In this document: positions 58,401 through 64,000 of the stretch, one piece after another | How the letters are laid out: each line of letters starts with the position of its first letter | How positions within the stretch are numbered: the stretch's first letter is position 1 | Assembly: GCA_039111635.1 (NCBI GenBank) | Contig: JBCAQO010000013.1 | Coordinates: 310,001-374,000, forward strand | DNA length: 64,000 bases | Direction of reading: 5' to 3' | From: Heterobasidion occidentale | Taxonomy: Eukaryota; Basidiomycota; Agaricomycetes; Russulales; Bondarzewiaceae | Position numbers and translations under genes: made by a program | The notes under the pieces: generated by a model | Told to the model about the DNA's origin: nothing | The model's input: the letters and a program-made list of their open reading frames with translations, nothing else | Databases searched by the model: none

Positions 58401-58957
58401 GGCGAAGTTTGAGATGAGGTAGAAGTACATCATATGCGCATCGAACACGAATTCGAGCGTGTTGAGCAGCCTGAGCGCGGGGCGCCGCGATGCAGGAAGC
58501 ACGAGGAGGAGTGGAAGCGAAACGAGCGTCAGAACGCGGGACAGGTCGGAGCGAGAGACGAGAGCGCGAACCATAGGAGTGCAATCTGGGGGGCGATGAG
58601 AAAAAAAACAGCGTTGATCCAGCGCGGACGAGAGTCGAGGGAGACGCGAGATGTGTGGATAGAGGCGTTGTAAAAGAGATGGTGGGATGGGGGATGACAG
58701 GGGAAGAAAGAGAAGGGACGCACGAACGCCTTGAGCGAGGGCCGGTCGCCTGCGCTGCGCTCATAGTAGACATAGGTCTGAGTGCATGTGATGCCGTAGA
58801 GTCTGTATGCGGTCGATGATAAAGGCAGTAATCAGGAGAAAATGCGGCGGAAACGAGGGACGGCAGAGAAGGGGACGCACATGCCGCCGATGAGCCCACC
58901 GACGAGCAGCGCGCCGAGGGTGTTGTCGAACGAGAATGCAGAGAGCACGGTGGACAT
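55427..58957 (-). CDS. DUF6534-type multi-pass membrane protein, about 19 exons
   Basis: DUF6534 proteins are seven-helix-like integral membrane proteins expanded in Agaricomycetes; function unknown. ATG at 58957 begins STVLSAFSFDNTLGALLVGG (helix 1). Successive small exons give LYGITCTQTYVYYERSAGD, LLNTLEFVFDAHMMYFYLIS with NFATPAAL, SITDFLVRAMFARRIYRL, SNKNMLLTGLV, VITVKAFSLSSIENLSKL, DVYIAVVLCYFLNKSRTGGF, LRTDSIINVLMLYTINTGLL, AIDATLGMILYAAMPNNMVF, FIAFYIQLSKLYVNAYLA, ILNNRELLRDK and the polar tail GVSIHLSRITHPS to LTFDRRTIDSL. These hydrophobic, ordered segments match the family well. Introns are long for this window (about 60-300 bp) and about 13 of 18 start GTGCGT. The exon 4 to 5 junction (58.36 to 58.06 kb) is unresolved: the only AG acceptor makes a stop. 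A rearranged partial copy lies at 60.6-61.6 kb. Confidence 0.8.
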
Positions 58958-60589
58958 CGCCTTTCCCTATCGTTCGTCCTGTCGTGTGCTTTCGTGTGCC
59001 TTCGTGTGCTTTCGTTTCGCGCGTGTCCCTGCCTTTCTTTCTCGCTCAGCGCGAGCCCTCCGGCCCATGAATGTGGGAGCCCCTGGACGCACCGTGAGCG
59101 AGAACGTGAAATGAGCGAGCGAGACGGCGAGCACCGGGTGAGCAGAAGGAGAGGGGGGGGACCAGATAGCGTCGGAGGGAGGGAGGAGTAAAAGAACGGT
59201 CGACGAGGAGGAACGTGAACGCGGACACGCCCGAATTCGGCGCTGCCAGCCGTCCGACGTCCGGCCACCATGCAGCTCCATTTCCCGCCTTGGGTCTTTT
59301 CCTTCATTTTTCCCCACCACCTCCCTGGGCTTCGCATTCTCGCACGACAATCCCTCCTCCTCTGCAACAGCCCGGCCTCCATTGTCCCCCTTCCAGAGCC
59401 TCTGGCACAAGCCTCTAAGTCTCTGCACATCGTCGTCATGCCACCTTGTACGCAAGCATCAACCAGTCACCAACCTCTACCGCTGACACGTGTCCGCCGC
59501 TCGACAACAACGGCAACACCCTCGCTTTGTCCCAGGATGCCGAGTGACAGGTCTTGACCACGACTGTCAACACTCTCCTGAGAACCTTACAGTAAAGAGA
59601 ATGCCTATCATGATCATGACAGCCTCGTGACAGCAGTGGAGGCGACGCGCCCTCCGTTGGCACTCTGCACGCACGCGTAGATGAAGGGTGTCGTACGCGC
59701 AACGCACGACGCACAGTCGCGTCGCATCCAGCCCCCTCCAGCCCCCTTCATTTCTTCCAACTTTACATCTCGCAGCCTTCTCAAGAAATTTTGCGTCGCT
59801 TCGTCCAGCTTCGTCCTCGGAAATTCGCAAGGTACGCTGGGCACGGCACGGCGTGGCGGCATAGGGCGGCATAGGGGCCCGGCACTGGCCGGGCGTGCTG
59901 TGGACTGTCTGTGGCGGCGGGGAGTGGCGGGCCGAAGCATATAACCTGATTGGGATTAGACTTTTTCGTCAGATTGGGTCTCCGGCATTTCAGTTTTCAT
60001 CCAAATAGATCTCCAGCATGTGCTGGGCTTACAGGCGAGTTGTCTGTTCTGTTCTGGGATGATAACAACGACGACGACGAGTCTATATAGTATGAACTGT
60101 GATGTTTTTGGTTCCACCATCCCCGCGCGGGCTCTAGATCGATCATGCATGTCACAGGCCTACGTGGTTTCATCTGCTATTATGTCCATGTCCTTCCAGT
60201 TTTATCGACATCTTTGTTCCATTGGCACCTGGTGCTAGTCGCTATTGCTAACAACCCAGACATGCAGTCGATTTGCCTCATTGACCAGGTGCATTCCTTA
60301 GAAGAGGTACTCGAAGAGCGTTCATACACTCTCGGTGACTAGTGACTCGGCCTGGGCTGCGAGGGGAGGATAACATATAATACGCGCAGGTTCGTGCGAT
60401 GACTCCACAGTTTCTAGCATAGTGGCATGAGACCGTCGTTCTCTGCCGCCCCCCCCCTCCCGCCCACCATCGCATACGGTTCTCAGGTCGATCTGCATTG
60501 TATGTCGGAGAAGCTTTGATATAGCGATCTTGCCTCGTTTGCATCTCTATCAGCCTTGACTGAGCTGTTGCCCGAGCCGGGGAGAAGGA
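58958..60589. other. Upstream region of the DUF6534 gene, no supported gene
   Basis: The first about 600 bp is presumably the promoter of the minus-strand DUF6534 gene. The part from about 59230 to 59560 is repeated at 61265-61600. The rest (59.6-60.59 kb) has short open frames only. Confidence 0.5.
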
Positions 60590-61620
60590 AGCAGCATGAG
60601 CGCGCGCGCCGGACCACAGAATTCCGGAACATGGACCCAAGCGGGTAAACGGGCAGAGAGCAAGCAATAGAGGAGAGGTGTGGGCAGAGTGTAAAAAACA
60701 GACAACGTACGCTTAGACGACGTACCTGGGACAACGAAATCGGTGATCGACTGCACGCGAGCGGGCGCGCACGCACAACAGCAGAATTAGGATCAGCCAT
60801 CGCCAGCGCTCGCTCGCGCGTGCCCGCGCGCACCACAACTTCAAAAAGAAGAATGCACCGCAATCAAGACGAAAATCTGCACGAGCAAGTGGGCCATGTT
60901 ACGATATGCCCGAGCACCATCAGCGCGCGATTCGCCAGACACGGTGAGAGAGCCTGGGGACTCCTATGTACACGCACCAGACGGGGCTTGACGGTGAGCG
61001 CGGCAGGGGTGGTGTGGTTAGACCGTGCTCTCTGTGTTCTCGTTCGACAGCACCCTCGGCGCGCTGCTCGTCGGTGGGCTCATCAGCGGCATGTGCGTCC
61101 TCCTCTGCCGCCCCCCGTTTCCGCCGCACTTTCGCCTGATTACTGCCTTTATCGTCGGCAACGTGAGCGAAAGAGTGAAGCGAGCGAGCGAGGGGGTGAG
61201 CACCGGGCGGGCAGAAGGGAAGGAGGGGGAGTCGAAGGACGGGCGACAAGGAGCATGAGCAGGGACACCCGAATTCGGCGCCTCCACGCAGCTCCATTTC
61301 CCACCTTGGCTTCTTTACCTTCATTTTTCCCACCGCCTCCCTGGGCCTCGCATTCTTGCACCCCAGCCCCTCCTCTGCAACAGCCTGGCCTCCATTCCCC
61401 CGTTTCAGAGCCTCTGGCACGAGCCTCTGTGCGCGCTAAGCTGCGATAAGCTCTGCACATCGTCACGATGCCACCTTGTACGCAAGCACCGACCTCTAGC
61501 ACTTCTATCTTGGCGTTTCATCTTTGAAAGCAACAAACCGGATGGACAACGGCGACACCTTTGCATCGTCCCAGGGTGCTGGGTGACAGGTGATGATCAC
61601 GACTGTCAACACTCTCCTGA
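60590..61620. pseudogene. Rearranged partial copy of the DUF6534 gene and its promoter
   Basis: 60590-61015 is collinear with 57745-58395 of the functional gene (minus-strand coding sense): TCGGTGATCGACTGCACG marks the SITDF exon and LTVKP marks exon 4, with most of the intervening intron deleted. 61017-61160 matches exon 1 and its intron but in the opposite, plus orientation (TVLSVFSFDSTLGALLVGGL then GTGCGTCC). 61160-61620 matches the promoter segment 59090-59560 in the original orientation. Exons 2-3 and everything 3' of the SITDF/RRI exons are missing. It cannot encode the protein. Confidence 0.8.
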
Positions 61621-62318
61621 AAATCTTATCCATCCATCCATCCATAAATAGAGGGCGACAGTGGAAAATTGTGGCGCTGGGCCGGCGGCTCACGTCGCGT
61701 GTCTTCGCTTATGCTCGCGTGGGCCACGTAAGAAACCACGCGAGACCACTGTCCCATAGGCTTCGGGACGCGAAACGGAGCGTGTCGGAGCTCGAAACGG
61801 AGTTGGTCAGCGCGCGCGTGCCCGGGGCTGCTGCGAGCCTTGCGATAGCTGATGATCTCTGCCATCAACCATCATCATCTCTGTCCCAGACCCTCATCTG
61901 TGCTCTCCTCTGCTTTATTCCTCACTGGCTTTTCTCTCAAACTCTACTCTGCTACGGGGGTGTCTCTGAGCACGGATTCTGCTTAGAAAAAGCCTACAGG
62001 GTGTGAAGTCTACCAGCACGCCTTAGTTTTGCTGTAGCCAAAAGCAGTCTTTTCATAGCTGCCTGGACCTCTCTCATCCTGCGGTGTTTCAGTTGCTCAG
62101 GTACCTTTTACCACGATCTCGCAGTCCAAACGACCTGCTTTGCAGACAACGGGTGACATTGAGTTGTCAAAGAGCATTGGGAATCCTCTTCCCTGGCACT
62201 GTCTTGCGGCAATTTCTTCAGGTGAACTGTGAGGGGGCATTCAGCGAGTGCTTAGCTTGGCAACCACTCTTGGCTCTTGGTTTTGTTTGCAGGTGTTTTT
62301 TTTATTTAGCTTTTCACA
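61621..62318. other. Transition to AT-rich sequence before the Helitron coding region
   Basis: A CCATCCATCCATCCA microsatellite sits at about 61630. From about 61860 the sequence becomes distinctly more AT-rich, matching the composition of the Helitron exons downstream. The 5' end of the element (expected TC at an AT dinucleotide insertion site) should lie here but I cannot place it. Confidence 0.4.
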
Positions 62319-64000
62319 ATGAGCGTTCCACCTTTGTAAGTCTGTGTTGCTTGCATCATGTCTATTGTGCTCAACTCTTTTTGTAGGCCTCCTGATGAGG
62401 GTGTGGTGGAAGTCTGGATGCCTGCATTGGCACCTTTGTGAGTGTTTTTGGCTTGCTTGGATACTGTTTCAGTGCTAAAATTCTCTTTAGAGATGATGAT
62501 GAGGATGATCTCTATATGACACCTCCACCTGAGACTGTACATAAGTATGTGTTTTACTTTTTGCTTATTGGTTGTGTATACTCATATTTGCTATAGTGAG
62601 AACACCAATAATAGTGAAGATGAGGATGATCTGTATATGACTCCTCCACCTGAGAATCTCAATGGGTATGTGGTTTTATTTAATCTTTTTATGGTCATTG
62701 GCTAAAAAAAGAAACTATAGACATGTTGAAAACCAAGAGGCTGTTGAAGAGGCTGCCCATGTAGATGTGACTATGACAAGGTATGCAGTTTTTTTTAAAT
62801 GACACAAAATTTGTTTATTAATTTTGGGGTTTATAAGAACTCCTCCTAGGACTCCTGAGCATGAGCGCCAGACTGTGTGGGAGCAAGAGCGTGCTGAAAG
62901 GCTTCAGATGACCTCTTCTACTCTTCGGCGCGAGCGTTCTGCATTACGAGGCTCTATTCGACAGCCTGTCTTTGAGGATCTCTCTAGACCTTCTCATTCT
63001 GCTACTTCCAATCCTGCTCAGCCTCCTATTTCTCTTGCACCACCCATTCAGCTTCACCAGCCTGCCACACTTGCTCCTCCTGTCCAATCATACTATTCTG
63101 CAGTGGCTGCTTTCTCTGCTCCATCATATCTTCCTGCTCAATATGTTCCTCCCCACTTTTATCCTGCTCCCATGTTTCAACACTCTGTCTATCATGGTGC
63201 TATGGCTCATCAAATTCCTGGAAAATATCCTATCTATGCTCCCCCTCCTATGCCTGCACCACCACCTCATTATTGGCCTGTGAATGTTTCTGCCCATCCT
63301 AATCTTCCACGCCATTTGATTGGGAATCATGATCGACAGGCTCGCATGCGTCTTGCAGCAGCTAGCCATCCTGACTATGAGCGCCGCATGATGAATAACT
63401 TTGAACAGAGCCATGCAGAGCGTAGACGGCATCGTAGAGAGAATGCAAGGCCTAATGCAGTGGTTCCTCTTCCTGATCCTGTCCATCATCCACAGCCTCC
63501 ATTACTATCTCGGCATAATATGCAGGCTTTACAATACCAGCAAGAGCAGCAGGAATTTGATCATCATAGAGCTTCCCTTCATGAGCAGCATCTTGAGGAG
63601 ATCCGCCAATATCTTATAGAGGCCCAGCAGAGACGTATAGAGCATAGAGCACAAACACAGGCAGAGCAGCAGATTATTCTTGAGCAACAACAAGAAGACA
63701 ATGCCCAGCCACAAGAAGTCCATCAGTATCATTTGAACCTTTCCCAGCAGATTCACGATGACGATCTTGCTATTCAACACAATCACCATGCTCTAGCTCA
63801 AAATCAAGCGATGCAACAGCTACCTCTTGGTCGTCGTCCTTATCAAGAGCCTGACACACGCTATAGTGTTGGCCATATGGATGTTGAATGTTCTCACTGC
63901 AAAGCCCTTCACTTTTCCTCTGAAAAGCTATTATCCTCTACTCGCAATCATATCCGCTTTGGCATGTGCTGTTTACAAGGCCAAATTAGGCTGCCTGTGT
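62319..64000 (+). mobile_element. Helitron, 5' part of helicase-type protein (continues beyond window)
   Basis: ATG at 62319 starts a chain of small exons, all with phase-2 introns: MSVPPL; PPDEGVVEVWMPALAPL; DDDEDDLYMTPPPETVH; ENTNNSEDEDDLYMTPPPEN; HVENQEAVEEAAHVDVTMTR. A long exon then runs open from about 62838 to the window end. It is rich in Gln/His/Pro (PPHFYPAPMFQHSVYHGAMA; QEFDHHRASLHEQHLEEIRQ). Near the end it has MDVECSHCKALHFSSEKL and GMCCLQGQIRLPV, the zinc-knuckle-like C-x2-C-x-A-x-H ... CC.QG.I.LP motif that precedes the Helitron_like_N (Rep/HUH) region in fungal and plant Helitrons. The Rep, PIF1 helicase and 3' CTRR end would lie to the right. Codon use and GC differ sharply from the host genes. 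Confidence 0.8.

Overview
This window looks like nuclear DNA of a filamentous basidiomycete, most likely an Agaricomycete. Most coding regions are cut by many short GT-AG introns (about 50-110 bp). Recognisable families include RPS14, GLE1, triosephosphate isomerase, ATG12, ATG27, a GPT2/SCT1-type acyltransferase, a sucrase/ferredoxin-like protein, PL14 and PcRGLX/YetA-type polysaccharide lyases, a DUF6534 membrane protein and a Helitron. I cannot name the species. Families are recognised by eye from translations; no search was run.

Layout. 0.4-0.8 kb: a tiny cyanase-like HTH gene (-). 2.8-6.0 kb: RPS14 then GLE1 (+). 6.0-18.9 kb: a GC-rich low-complexity region whose only supported gene is RING-finger gene 1 (-). 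19.0-25.1 kb: a duplicated divergent gene pair (HTH gene / TPI) with an RRM gene between the copies; copy 1 keeps the HTH gene and has a broken TPI, copy 2 keeps TPI and has a broken HTH gene. 25.5-28.3 kb: RING-finger gene 2 (-). 28.5-28.9 kb: an inverted repeat. 29.3-33.0 kb: an uncharacterised gene followed by a decayed tandem copy (-). 34.6-36.8 kb: a serine-rich uncharacterised gene (+). 37.0-44.0 kb: acyltransferase, PL14 lyase and sucrase/ferredoxin-like gene (all -). 44.1-44.9 kb: scrambled remains of a RING gene. 45.3-46.6 kb: short-chain dehydrogenase (-). 47.2-49.6 kb: ATG12 (+) and ATG27 (-), tail to tail. 50.7-54.7 kb: PcRGLX/YetA-like lyase (+). 55.4-59.0 kb: a DUF6534 gene of about 19 exons (-). 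60.6-61.6 kb: a scrambled partial copy of it. 62.3-64.0 kb: the 5' part of a Helitron, open at the right edge.

Functionally the window mixes housekeeping genes (translation, mRNA export, glycolysis, glycerolipid synthesis, autophagy) with accessory ones (plant or algal polysaccharide breakdown, expanding membrane and RING families). Local duplication followed by decay, several times with internal inversion, is the dominant theme. At least seven otherwise conserved coding frames are broken by an apparent net loss of one base, often at a homopolymer; this looks more like assembly error than parallel gene death, and it limits exon models in those genes. Exon boundaries were deduced by hand from phase-consistent GT-AG junctions and protein continuity.
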